Source: Irineochytrium annulatum
Lineage: Eukaryota; Chytridiomycota; Chytridiomycetes; Chytridiales; Chytridiaceae
Length of the DNA: 49,903 nt
Direction of reading: 5' to 3'
NCBI GenBank assembly: GCA_027600665.1
Contig: JADGJL010000062.1
Coordinates: 1 to 49,903 of the forward strand
Part shown: one piece after another, positions 10,140 to 20,900 of the stretch
Layout of the letters: each line of letters starts with the position of its first letter
Position numbering within the stretch: the first letter of the stretch is position 1
Notes under the pieces: model-generated
The model's database searches: none
What the model was told of the DNA's origin: nothing
Seen by the model: the letters and a program-made list of their open reading frames with translations, nothing else
Position numbers and translations under genes: made by a program

Positions 10140-11725
10140 TTAAACCCCGACTTTAAAATCATCGACTGAAAATGCTGCACCACTGTCGCCCGCGTCAAGT
10201 TGACTGCCAACCTGATGAGGAGTCTGCATTGGTTGTGCCGTCTGTCCCCCACCGGGCTTCTTCTCGATGAGCTCACAGTAATTGCTTGGAAAGTAGCCCA
10301 CCGGCCCGCTCCGAAGCCTGCCCCGCCACCACATCGATGGCTGCTTCGTCACTGGGTCTACCTTCGAAAGTACAGCCACGATATCGCCTTTTGAGAATGA
10401 TATCTCTGCCGGGCTCTCCCCCTTAAAGTCGTATAACGCCTTGCAGAACTGGAGGTCCTTAATCTGCGAGGGCTGGAGCGACTCCGCGCCACCATGCGGG
10501 CCACCATGATTTACGGCCGCTATCGGCAACGCCTCCCCGTTCGGCCCAATTCCCACCCCTGCCGCCGCCTCCTCAAGCCTGGCCTTTTGAAGCCTCTTTA
10601 TCAGCTTCGACATCAACCATGGTAGCCCAAATAGCAGCGCCACGAAAACCCAAAACGGCCTCCCGCTCGGCTTCTTCGCCACCGCCTTCCCGTCGGCACC
10701 GACCCCGGCAACGCCCTCCTTCGCCTCAAACTCCCCAAACGCCTCACTCGACAGCTGCTTAGAGTCCACCCGCGGTCGCACCCCCAAGAACCCCCTGACG
10801 GCGTTCCACAACGCCCAGAGGTCAAGCACCCGCGCGAGGTAGCCCCTCAAGTACCCAAACTGCTCCGCCACGCCCACCATGGCCATGAAGGACGAGTGCG
10901 TCGCGAAGAAGGTGGACTCGAGCATCTGAGAAAATCCGCCAAATGCCTGGACGATCTGGTCGATCGTTTGAAAGGCCGTCGCCGTGCTTTGCTCCACGCG
11001 GGCCGTCAAAGGGACCTCCCCCGGCGGCAAGGGCCCGCCGTTCGGTCCCATTGGCTGACCGCCATACATGCCGGGCCGGTTGTAGGAGGAGCCGTATCCG
11101 CCCCCGAAACGATTGGCGCCGTACCCGCCATAACCGGAGCCGTACCCGCCGTAGCCTGAGCCGTAACCAGAGCCGTATCCGCCGCCATAAGGGGATGAGG
11201 AGCCGAAGCGGTTGTACATAGAACTCCCTATTATTGATTAAACAAAGTTAAAATAAAATCCCTATAAAGAAAAACAAACTCAGCAAGGCGTACCGTAGCC
11301 TGATCCGTAACTGGAGCCGTATGTGGAGCCGTAACCAGAGTTATAAGAGGAGTTATACCCCGAGTTATAGCCCGGGCTGTATGAGGATCCTAACGCTGTC
11401 GAAAACCAAAGGCTGTAAGGATCATGCAAGAGTCACGCAAGGAGCATGAAATGACGGCCTTCCCCGCCAAAGCTGATGCCAACGAACCTCCCGGTGCACC
11501 CATTCCCGGTCTGGACAAGGCGTTCATGGACGAGGGCCGGTTTGGGACGGCCGGTGTTAAATCTGACGAGGCAAAATCGGACGAGAAGGAGGATGAGGAC
11601 TGCTGCGGGTTGCTGGGCGAGGAGGATGAGGAGTTGTTGAGAGTCGAGGAGGCTGCCAGGGAAGGGGACGAGGTCACGGCTGATCCGGGCCGCTCCCAGG
11701 GCTTCGGCGGAGATGGTCGGGACAT
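10140..11725 (-). CDS. PEX13: Peroxisomal membrane import protein PEX13
   Basis: PEX13 is the SH3-bearing docking component through which PEX5/PEX14 cargo enters peroxisomes. ATG 11725 gives MSRPSPPKPWERPG, the conserved PPKPWE start. A Ser/Gln/Pro-rich linker follows, then a long Tyr-Gly repeat region encoded across two exons. The exons join at G|GTACG...AATAATAG, giving YGSSMYNRFG. The conserved helical core ATAFQTIDQIVQAFGGFSQM follows, then a membrane segment FWVFVALLFGLPWLMSKLI. A C-terminal SH3 domain (ALYDFKGESPAEISF ... WWRGRL ... GYFPSNYCEL) completes the family layout. The first intron (about 11430-11390, GTGACT...TCGACAG) is the least certain junction. The YG tract is noticeably dense. 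Confidence 0.93.
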
Positions 11726-12109
11726 GGCGGGCAACGCAGAACGACTGCCGATGGGGGACCGAGGCAATGGGCGTGAGGTTGGGTGGTTGGCGACGCACAG
11801 GCGATATTGACCGAGATCACCAATTAGCCGAGATGCAACTGCAGATGTCTGGTGATGAACATGAGGATGTACAAGCGATTGCTATTTTATAGTGGAAGCT
11901 TCAGCAGTTTGTTCAATTTTGATTCAATTGTTAATTGAGCATGTAAAAGCTCGTAGCCTTTGGTGGAAAAATGGCAAGCCAAAAAATCAAGAAAGAAAAA
12001 AAATTTTGGCGAATTTGCGCGTGTGAAAACACCAGCGGCGCATCAAAAAGTACGCCAGCCTTGTGAATAGCAGAGCTCATCGCTTCATGTCGATGTAGGG
12101 AGGGGTGGC
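11726..12109. other. Upstream region of PEX13, no gene seen
   Basis: Unique-looking, AT-richer sequence between the PEX13 start and the transporter relic. Short open frames are present on both strands without recognisable domains. The PEX13 promoter should lie here. Confidence 0.35.
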
Positions 12110-12518
12110 TCATCGTTAAAGCAAAATGAGCATAACTGAAATGTGTTAAAGTATTCGAAGAGAAACGCCAGAGTAGGCGATCTTGCATCTTCGTCTTTCA
12201 CAGCAAGACGTGACACCGCTTGACAGCTAGTGCCGTTATTACATATCTTCAAAAGCCACAATAGTATGCGGACCGGCAACGCTTGAGGTTAAGCCTCCCT
12301 TCGTTTTAAAAAGCGTCTGAATCATCACCATAAAAGTCAATACAACATTAAACATACTGTTTAAGGGACAATGAATATCTAGGGTCATTGAATTTCTGTT
12401 AAACAATGTATATCTGTTAGACTCTTGTTCCTTTTAAGATTAGATTGGACTTTGGTGGCGCTTTTGGCAAAGGCTGGGAGTTAGGGTATAAGGCAGGGGG
12501 AGAACGGCGGCGGCCGGC

Positions 12519-12548
12519 AACTAATCGTTGCCGACTCCCCGTGCCCAG
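12519..12548 (+). repeat. 30-bp direct repeat, copy 1
   Basis: Begins AACTAATCGTTGCCGACTCC and ends CCGTGCCCAG. The sequence is repeated identically at 12587-12616, a 68-bp offset. Both copies lie inside the small insertion. Confidence 0.9.
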
Positions 12549-12586
12549 GTATGGTCTAGCGTAGCTATCATTGCATTATTGAATAA

Positions 12587-12616
12587 AACTAATCGTTGCC
12601 GACTCCCCGTGCCCAG
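12587..12616 (+). repeat. 30-bp direct repeat, copy 2
   Basis: Identical to 12519-12548. The intervening 38 bp are AT-rich and not repeated again nearby, so this is a pair rather than an array. Confidence 0.9.
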
Positions 12617-13360
12617 ACCTTTAATATATACCCCCCTTTCATTAGTACAGTCATTGACTCGACCAATCCCACGGATTCGCAGGACAACTTAATGGTCTAA
12701 ATTAACCGCCAACAACATCGAGACCATCCGAATCCACGTTCATACTGCCTGCTGTTGAAATCAGATTGACAACCAAAAATGCTCGTTGGTCCACAGCGTT
12801 ATTCGCCAAAATGCTTCCAATTAAGCTAGTCAGCACCGGCTTTGCCGCCATTAAGAGGTTGGTTAGCAAGCCTGGAGAACACCCACGCCAGAGCGTTGCA
12901 TGAAGGTGTGATTAAATGCGCTAACGTTTAAGACAAGAAACAACAACACGGCTTTAAAATACCTAATTAATCGACTGGACCCAAAATTTGCTTTCATGAG
13001 CGTGTAGGTGTTGGTGAGAACTCGCATCGGCCAGAAGGCAATAAATTGGAAAGGTTATTTAGCGAAACGGTGAGAAAAGGGCATGATCATTGTCCAAATC
13101 CATGCGGATGTCATTGGCGATATATAATGAGGCTGTGTCGCGGGACCACCCTTCGTCCTCACGCATCGGATGGACCTCTTCCAATCTGCATGCGCTGGCC
13201 GGGTGTGCATTGCTTTGCCTTGATGGCGTTCAAGGAATCCGTCTCACAATGGTCTGCGCACTGCTAATGCGGGCAGAATCGCTATCCACCAGCAGTCAGC
13301 CGGAAGAACGCCGCCGCAGGAAAGCGCTGACCGTCGATGGGCGCTTAAACTCCGGCAGAC

Positions 13361-13706
13361 GCTTTCTGCGACCAAGGCGCATAGCGACCTCTCGCAAAGG
13401 AAGCGATTCTCGGGATGATTTGACCTACTCCATCTTTCTGAAACAGATCCAGTCGACAATTTGGGACTCCGTCAGCTGCGCTCCAAACGGTACGATCGCG
13501 ACGGCCTAACTGCCCCTGGCGCCCATTCGCCGGGTCATATCCGATTGGACTTCAGTCGCCGGCATCGAGGTTTTAGACACTGTTTGAACACTCCTGCAAG
13601 GTAAGAGATTTCGGGTCTGCCGAATGCTTTGTGATCGGCTGCATTGGTTGGAAGATAAGCGAGAGAACTTTGAAGCTCATCAAAATATTCAAAGCTCATC
13701 CGCGAA
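13361..13706. other. Upstream region of the first lectin-glycosyltransferase gene
   Basis: Between the edge of the transporter relic and the ATG at 13707. Open frames here (for example 13090-13509) start at non-ATG codons or have no domain. No other relic was recognised. Confidence 0.35.
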
Positions 13707-15480
13707 ATGGCGACTGGCAACTCAAATCAGCAATCTTGGCACTGCAAAGCCCTAATTGTTGTGATTTGGTCTATTATTTTGTCTGTATACTTGATGTGAG
13801 TTTGTGTAGGCGTCTGAATTGCTTTGTGCTTGGTGGTTCAGTTCTTGGACCAAAGAATTAACCTTGCGTAAAGGTTTAGGAGCCCTCCTTTATCGATCCA
13901 ATCTCCAGATGTGAAGGATACACCGCTGCCACAGCCCTATAACAACACCGCGCGCATATACAATGTACTCTCGACTGCAACCATTCTCCGTCCTGGCGAC
14001 TCGCTCAGATCTCCGTCCGGGAAGTTTTGCCTCTACCTCCACGCCGATGGCAACCTTGAGCTTACGGAGGCGATAGTCGAGATGCCCATGACCGACCTTT
14101 GCAACTGCACCACGTGCGACACACTTTGGACATCCAGCACTGGGGTCGGCTGGCCAGTCGCCCTCTGGGCCGAGTTATCAAATGACGGGGTGTTCAGGAT
14201 GAGGCGATCTGGCGAGCTCCCCCACCTGGCTCACGAGCGGGCCGACCTGTGGTCAACAAACATCCTGCAGACCTGCTACAAGAAGACCCTCCCGCATGGG
14301 AAGCTACCGTTTGTCTTGCTGTCGGACCGAGGGGAGCTCTACGTCACGGCTTCGTCGGAGAGGGAGGCAGTGTCGGGTGCTGCAGGGCCTTACTGCATGA
14401 TCCATGACAGCACATTAAAGGGGCACTCTACGGGGATCTTGGCGGTGGTCATGTCCGGCTTTGCGAGGTCGTACATGGCGGCGTGCCAGTCTCACATAGA
14501 CCACATTTTCAAAAAATGGCCGGGCAAAGCAGTTCATATCCATGTGCTTACGTATCTCGAGGAGGCTGGGCCCGACGCTACGGTGGAGTCTATTAAAATC
14601 AACTTTGGCAACTGTTATGGGGACATGCTTAAGACAATTGAGGTTGTCAGTGTGCGAGACGTTCAAGAAGGTGGGTAGTAAATGTTGATCGTGCAAGAAC
14701 TGCCTTTGTGCTGACTTTCGATGTTCCTCAACTTACGTAGTCTACCCCATCGAAAACATTTGGCGATGTGACAGTGGTGGACGACATATTGACCGCTTGT
14801 ACTCCCAAATCAAGTTGCTTCATCTTGCCGGTCTTCAGATCCAGAGATACATCATTAAACACGGCGTTACGTATGACATGATTTTGAGAATGCGTCCGGA
14901 TCACATCGTATGTGTGCCCTTATTCAAGGACCTTGACGAGGATTGTCAGTAATACGTTGCCTACTTTGGTTAGGTTTACGCCCCATTTCAGCCAACAGTG
15001 TTTCGGTCTCGGCCTGCTGATGTCGTTGTCGTCCCGATGCCGAACAAAGAACATCTTTATTGGTGTGGTCGAGCCGACGGGTCGCTGACCGTTGGAACGA
15101 CAGACCAGAGTGAGTGAGATTCAGTGACTAGTTATGCGACATTATCTAACGTTCAATCAGTTGCATTTGGGGCCGTCCCCGTCATGATGACGTACTTTAA
15201 TTTCTACACCTCCTTCCCGCCCATCTACGACTACACCTCCGATGTGATGCACAGCGATGGGAAACCCGGGTTCACTGGCTGCCACGACTCGTACCTCGAT
15301 CCTTGCGTAAGGGCGAGCTCGTGCTCGATGGAGTGCATGTCTGCATTTTGGATGTCAGTTAACGGTATCAGGGTTGAGTCTCTGTGGGATAAGGGGACGG
15401 GTCTTTCGCATGACCTTTTGAGACTCGATGGGTCCACGAGAGCGGGGCATTGCGTGCGGGATTGGAATTGTGGCAGTTAG
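13707..15480 (+). CDS. Type II membrane protein: bulb-lectin segment plus glycosyltransferase-like domain (copy A)
   Basis: Exon 1 (13707-13795) encodes MATGNSNQQSWHCKALIVVI and the rest of one signal-anchor helix. Removing 13796-13879 joins it in frame to the lumenal part. That part begins with a bulb-type (B-lectin) pattern, ILRPGDSLRSPSG then CLYLHADGNLEL, with a second half near DGVFRMRRSG. It continues with a Cys-rich globular domain: GILAVVMSGFARSY, then a segment with HIHVLTYLEE, TYDMILRMRPDH, LYWCGRADGS and AFGAVPVMMTYF. The TYDMILRMRPD and AFGAVPV segments look like an acceptor/donor-binding GT-A-like fold, but I cannot name the family. Introns follow VQE, RPDH and TTDQ. Length is about 480 residues. 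It is strongly similar throughout to the gene at 24791-26583. Golgi residence is inferred from topology. Confidence 0.82.
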
Positions 15481-15750
15481 AGGGGCGCATGTGTTTACTG
15501 CGACTGACTGGCAATGCGGAAAAGACGAGGTCGAGGTTCTGTTCATTTATTTGGAGGGGGTGGGAAGGGGACGCAATGAGCTTCACTTAATACATGACAC
15601 ATATGCATACAGAAGGGTGGAGACATCGCGTGTCGTGGTAGGGGCCCGATGGCCCAGTCGCAATTGCGGGAGGCTTGTAAAATATCGTTGCAAGGGCGGA
15701 GTCTGGAACTTCATTCAGTCGCGCAGCCAGCAACATAGCACCATAGCAAC

Positions 15751-17713
15751 ATGGGTGTGGGCGAGCCTGGAGGCCTGTACGCGTGGTTTCAACGTAAGGG
15801 GACCGTGATCTGCTCTAAAGGGGTGACTGGACGCTGAGCGATCGGCGAACGATGCAGGATTGGGGGAGTGGGCTGTCCCGCCATACAACGCGAAGGCAGA
15901 CAACGGGCTGCCGACAGACAGCACCAACACCTCGGCCGAGATCAAGAAGGATGCGGCGCCAGCAGTCACAACTGTGACGCCGGGCGACAAGCTCCTTCAC
16001 TTTGAGGGACTTCGTGCGTGAGTGATCACAGTTTCTTCGGGGCCATCCCTCACATGCCTGACGTTAATCCAACTTTTCTCTATCCGTTTTGGTGCAGGGT
16101 TGCCACCATTTGCGTTGCTTTGGGCCATGCTTTTACGGTTGGTGTTACGCCGTTCCGCTCTTCTAAGTAGTAACCGGATGCTTTTTTAAATCAAAGTGTT
16201 ACAACTTGAAATTGAGCGACGGGTCCTTTGCGGGTAGGAACCCGTGGACCGTTTGGGCCGCAAACGGCAGCTACATGGTCCGCATCTTTTTCATTCTGAG
16301 CGGGCGGGTTATCGTTGAGGGATATATGAGGAAGATACACAAAACGGACAAAGTAAGTACAGTTTCACTTGCGAGCAAGCTAACCCCGACTTCCACTTGC
16401 CTCAGAACCCGGTTGATAGCGTCATTGGCGCTGCTATCCGCAGACCATTCCGTCTCGGCCTCCCTATGTTCGCGCTCTTCATATTCATCAATATCCTTCA
16501 GCGGCTCACGAGGCTTCCCCAAACGGCGGACGAGCTGGCGAGATATTTTCTGACCTCGAAATTCCCGAACATGTACAACAACCCGAGGACGCAGATGGAG
16601 CAGTTCAATGGCGCAGGGATTGCTTTAATGAGCACGTGGAATGTGCCGTACTACACAATTAGGGCCCTGATGACGCCCGACGACCTCCTCTTCAGCTACT
16701 CCACTTTGTGGACGATACCGTGGGAGTTCAAGGCCAGTTACATGATATACTTCTTCGCCTGCATCGTCGGGGCCATGCGCCGGGGTCGCTTTCTCTTTAT
16801 GTGCTCAATGGTCTATCTGATCTTCCATCTGTCGGAACGTTTTTACGCATACTTCGTCGTCGGAATGATTTTGTCTTACTTGAGCAACATTGGCGCCTTC
16901 GCGGTTTACCGTCAACGTGTGCCCTTCCTCGTCAAGCTCTGCATCAACTCCTTCCTCATAGTGTCGTCTATAATCGGCCTTATAGAGCAGGACTACTGGT
17001 TTGTGTTGCTTTGTCGTATGAAGTATATTAATGGCGTCACCATATAAATTATATGTCAGGCTGGCATATTACTGGTACTGGCTCAACGATCACTGGACCT
17101 TCATGTTTTTGCCGTTCTGCACTGTATTGTTATGCGAGATATCGCCGACAATCCAATACCTGCTCTCCGCACGGCCGTTACTGTTCATGGCTCGGATATC
17201 TTACGGCTTTTACTTGTTTCACGGATTGGTAAGACAAGTCTCTCTTTCGTCCTGCTTTAGACTCTCCTTCAACTATTGACTTGCACTGCTTCAGACCTTG
17301 ACCATGATTGGGTCGTTCTACCTAAGCGAGATTGCTAAGGCTGGTGGTGACCCGATCCCTGCTGCGTGGAACGTCGTCATCCCGTTCCTAATTGTCAATA
17401 CGCTTGCCGGCTACATCTTCACCGTCGTCGTGGATGAGCCCTCAGTCCAGCTGGGGCACCGGGCCCTAAGCTTCGTACGTCGTTCCTTCCTTATTTTTCC
17501 GTACACAATCCAACTTATATTTCTCATAACTATGTTTATTTTCAGTTGACCGCCAAAGAGTGCCCAAATTTGCTATCCGGTCTCAGCTCCAGCGTCGCAG
17601 GCGTCATCAACGGGTTGAGTGTTCAAAACATTCAAGACTGGGTGGAAGGCATCTTGTATTCTAGGCCAGCATTGGCAGTGGCTTTAGCGATGCTGGCTTT
17701 CCTGTTGTACTAA
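15751..17713 (+). CDS. Acyltransferase-3 family integral membrane enzyme
   Basis: Membrane O-acyltransferases of this family modify sugars, polysaccharides or lipids. ATG 15751 gives MGVGEPGGLYAWFQ; removing 15794-15857 leads in frame into a hydrophilic stretch. The family signature LLHFEGLRA/VATICVALGHAF is split by an intron at 16018-16097. Further on are GSYMVRIFFILSG (the second family motif) and about ten hydrophobic helices, for example MFALFIFINI, ASYMIYFFACIVGAM, YAYFVVGMILSYL and ISYGFYLFHGL, ending LAVALAMLAFLLY. The family's catalytic His is the one in LGHAF. The intron between HAFT and SDGSFAG is uncertain (acceptor about 16210). It sits directly after copy A of the lectin-glycosyltransferase gene, same strand, 270 nt apart. 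Confidence 0.85.
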
Positions 17714-17797
17714 TTAGCGCTAGTATATCTTCTTAATCGCAGCAGAGTTTTTAGAGTGAACTCAAAGCGCTCCATGTGCTTGCACTATAGTCAACTG

Positions 17798-17803
17798 AAT
17801 AAA
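17798..17803 (+). terminator. AATAAA polyadenylation-like signal of the acyltransferase gene
   Basis: Lies 85 nt after the acyltransferase stop, in the 259-nt convergent gap before the BLM10 stop. Confidence 0.5.
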
Positions 17804-17972
17804 TAACGTCGATTATCATTTTTGGGGGAAGGAGAAAGTGGTGCTCAAGATACATTCGCAAAATGACTGCAACTGTTTTATTGTATTACTCTCTTCCAAT
17901 CGCTTAACAAAAGCTAAAATGCTAGTCCACGGCCGGTCCCGTAATAATTACGCGCCGTTTTCCATGCCACCC

Positions 17973-20900
17973 TCAGGCATAGTAACTCGCAGATATTAAA
18001 AGATCGCTAAGTAATGAGCGCTGATCATCCGTAAACGCTAACATATCTTCCTGCCATGTATCCTGATGGGTGCGCCTGAAGTCGGCGAAAGTCTTCGAGA
18101 CAGTCGTTGATATCGGCGAAAGGTCGTTTATGCAAGTGGACAAGGTCACAAGCACCTCAGGGAGCCATGAGGGAACCTCATAAGGGAACGCCATCACAAG
18201 AGCGCCAAGACCTAGAACAGCTGCGTGGCGTTTGATTAAGAGCGGATTTGCGGCAACCGCACTGGAGCTGGATGGAGAGCCGGCGCGGTCATTTCCTGAA
18301 ATGGCGGGCGACGCCGGTCTGGCAGGCAGAGTGGCGCGCTTTTTGGCGGCCTTAGTGGCGGCGAGCATTTTCTCGAACTTGGTCTGCGAGAGATATTAGC
18401 GGGAGACAAACGGCCAGTGACACACCTTTAGCACGGAAATGGCGTCTCTTTGTGAGCACCGGATCAGGCCCGACAGTGTGACGGCCGCCATCTGGCGGAC
18501 CTCCATTTGGGCATCTTCTAAAAGCTCACCTATTGCTGACACAATTTTCACGGCGTCCTCGCTCGAGATCAGATGAAGGTGCTTAAAAAAGAAAACTTGC
18601 AGGGACGGGAGTAGCCGAAGCCTTGTGTGCCAATCATGCTGGCTCGTAATGGCGGCCATAAGACGGTTTAAAGTCATTGGAACAAGGCGGAGAGGGTGTG
18701 GATGGGTGGGGTATAACGAGGCGATGGCCGCCGACGCGCTTTGAAGATCTTTATCATCGTTTATCATCATGTGCGGAAGCTCCGGGACCACGTAATCCAA
18801 GGCAATAAATGTGGCGGCCGCTCCGGGTCTGAACAGTCCACCAAGCGCCCAACACAAAGCTAATTGAATCTCAGCGTTTACCTTTGCCCAAGGTAGAGCG
18901 CTTTACCTGTCTTGCAAGCGCTGGCATAATCCTTATTCTCAGCGTCAACTTGCACACGCCACGCAGCAATGCTGGCAAAAAAGCCGTCCAGAATAACTCT
19001 TAGCTCCGGGTCAGGGGAAAGTGGAAGCATTCCCGGCAGCGGGTTTTCCAATGGCACTTTGACCCCAAATCCTGCACGTAAGTTCCATCCAACCATCACC
19101 GACACCGAGTCTGCCGATGGGTAAAATCGATGCTGAATAATCTCGTCCATAACAGCCCCCATAGTCTCCCGCGTTTGCTTGTACGGATTTCTCGCATTCT
19201 CTACCATGGCTTTCAGAATCGGAATAATCTGTCGGTTGAGCCTCCAGTTCGTCAACGTGTACACAAGTCGCACAAGCAGAAGTTTCTTTGTTTCAGTAAA
19301 GAAGGACTGCGACGTAGGATCCATCTTCCAGTTTAGAATAATTTGTAAAATTGGGAGATATCTGCGCGGGTCGCGAGAGCTCTGTACGAAGGCGGAAAGT
19401 TAGACGACCAAAGGACAACCAACCAATCAAGGAAATATTTTACCGCTGCATACCCCAGCATTTCACCAAGGTAAGCGAGGGTCTCCATCGTAGCACCATG
19501 GAACACTTTCGTCATCAACGGCGTAAGCCACTCCCACAACTTCGTCATTTTCGCTTCGGTCCAATGCTTCGATCCCCTTAAGAGTCCACCAACCAACTCC
19601 GCGCCGGCCCTCTGTTTTGAGTTCTCCGCCGGGTTCGAAAGCAGCTCCGTAACTTGAGATTTGAATCCCGCTTCAATGAATCGGTCCTCGAACTGCCCCG
19701 CTAGGCATCGGATAAAACGAGAGACATTTGGATTGTATGCCTCCTGTCCGCCCGACGACTCCTGCGAGAGGAATCTTGCGGCACGCATCCAAAAGTCGGA
19801 TTGTGTGACCTCTTCCAGAATAACGTTAAGGGCCTCCGCTGATGTCGGGTCCCAGAAAGGAAGTGATTCAATCGGCGACATTGCGTCCAAGTCAAAGCTG
19901 GGAGGCGCCTGACGGTAAAACTTCACTTTGGTAGGCCAACAATACCAACCCACTATTGTTGAATCATGCAAGTCGCTATCGAGATCAGAGGCTGGGAAAG
20001 CCCTGAGAGGACACTTACGTTTCGCCCCAAGCTGGCTTTACCACACTGGCATCAAGATAAGCGTCCGTCTCCGCCCTAGACACCCCCGCGTTCTCAACTA
20101 CCTTTCGCAGCAGGGCAGTTCGGTCAGTGCCAAGCTTCTTTGCCCTCGCCTTCAAGTAAGTCAAGATGATCAAGATGAGGTTGAGGCAGACAATCCGCAT
20201 CGTCGGGTGGTCCGAAACGATGCCGCGAATCGCTATCTTCACAAGTGAGGCCGGAACAGGGTCATCCGGTCGAAGGAGCAATTCCACCAAGTTGATGCCC
20301 ATTGCAACGGCTCTCCAGTGGGCCCCCGGCTCCCCTATTCGCTCAATCATCGTTTTGACCTGCACGCACGCAGATCAGTTTCACCAAGAAAACAAATTTC
20401 TACCAAATCCCGGTACGTTTTATCCTTCGCCGCCTCAACCCGATTCCAAACATCAAGAGCTTCCGACACTTCGGTTAAATTACAGCTCTTTGAACCTGGT
20501 ACAGCGGCGAGAACCCGCTGTGTCGACTTCAGTCCGTACGAGAACTCGGTGTACTTCCCCATAAATTCAAGGAATAGCTGCCTTATTAATTCGAGAATGG
20601 TTGGCTAGCAATACGATTAGCTTTCAAAAATAGGAAGGGAGACCTACGTTTGATTCCGTACGCGTTTTAGTCAGAGCCAGAAACAACGCTGCCGCGCAGT
20701 CCGAATAACGTACGCCGATCGACTCTAAAAAGGTTTTCTTAAGCAGCGTGTGCACCGCACCGCGAACGACGTGCTCGGCCACTGTCCCGTCCTCCTGCAT
20801 TTTCGACACGAAAAAGAAATACAGCTTTGAACGTAACGCCTGGTGCGGGATTAACACCTTCGAGATCGCCCCCTGCGCCAGGACGCGGACCTCGGCGTAT

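Larger units (their letters stand above)
12331..12661. mobile_element. ~331-bp MITE-like insertion in the transporter relic
   Basis: In the intact paralogue GAATCATCACCAATCTCACGG is contiguous (32017-32037). In the relic the same sequence is broken after ATCATCACCA (12330) and resumes with ACCAATCCCACGG (12662), so ACCA is present on both sides (12327-12330 and 12662-12665), like a 4-bp target duplication. Near the ends AGTCAAT (12335-12341) and its inverse ATTGACT (12653-12659) could be short terminal inverted repeats. There is no coding capacity. It carries two copies of a 30-bp direct repeat. Confidence 0.6.
12110..13360 (-). pseudogene. Decayed nucleotide-sugar-transporter copy
   Basis: The minus strand is a degenerate relative of the transporter half of the 30007-32712 gene. 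Recognisable pieces are LTNTYTLMK matching LANTTTLME, AFNHTFMQ matching ASNQTFMH, and a segment ending GSILANNAVDQRA matching GSIFANNAVDPR (about 12780-13030). DNA similarity continues at 12671-12790 (matching 32030-32150), at 12300-12330 (matching 31998-32028), and weakly up to about 13350 (GCTTAAACTCCG). Stops and frame changes interrupt it, for example TAA after VVGG and several between the two best blocks, so it cannot encode a transporter. It is split by an insertion at 12331-12661. Outer limits are approximate. It lies head to head with the lectin-glycosyltransferase gene at 13707. Confidence 0.8.

Noticed and set aside
12519..12616. Possible CRISPR-like array
   Set aside because: Only two repeat units, eukaryotic context, no cas genes; interpreted as part of a small insertion.
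15428..15808. 126-codon + strand frame between copy A and the acyltransferase
   Set aside because: It starts inside the end of copy A in another frame, has no similarity, and the acyltransferase first exon is explained by a different frame with a clean intron.
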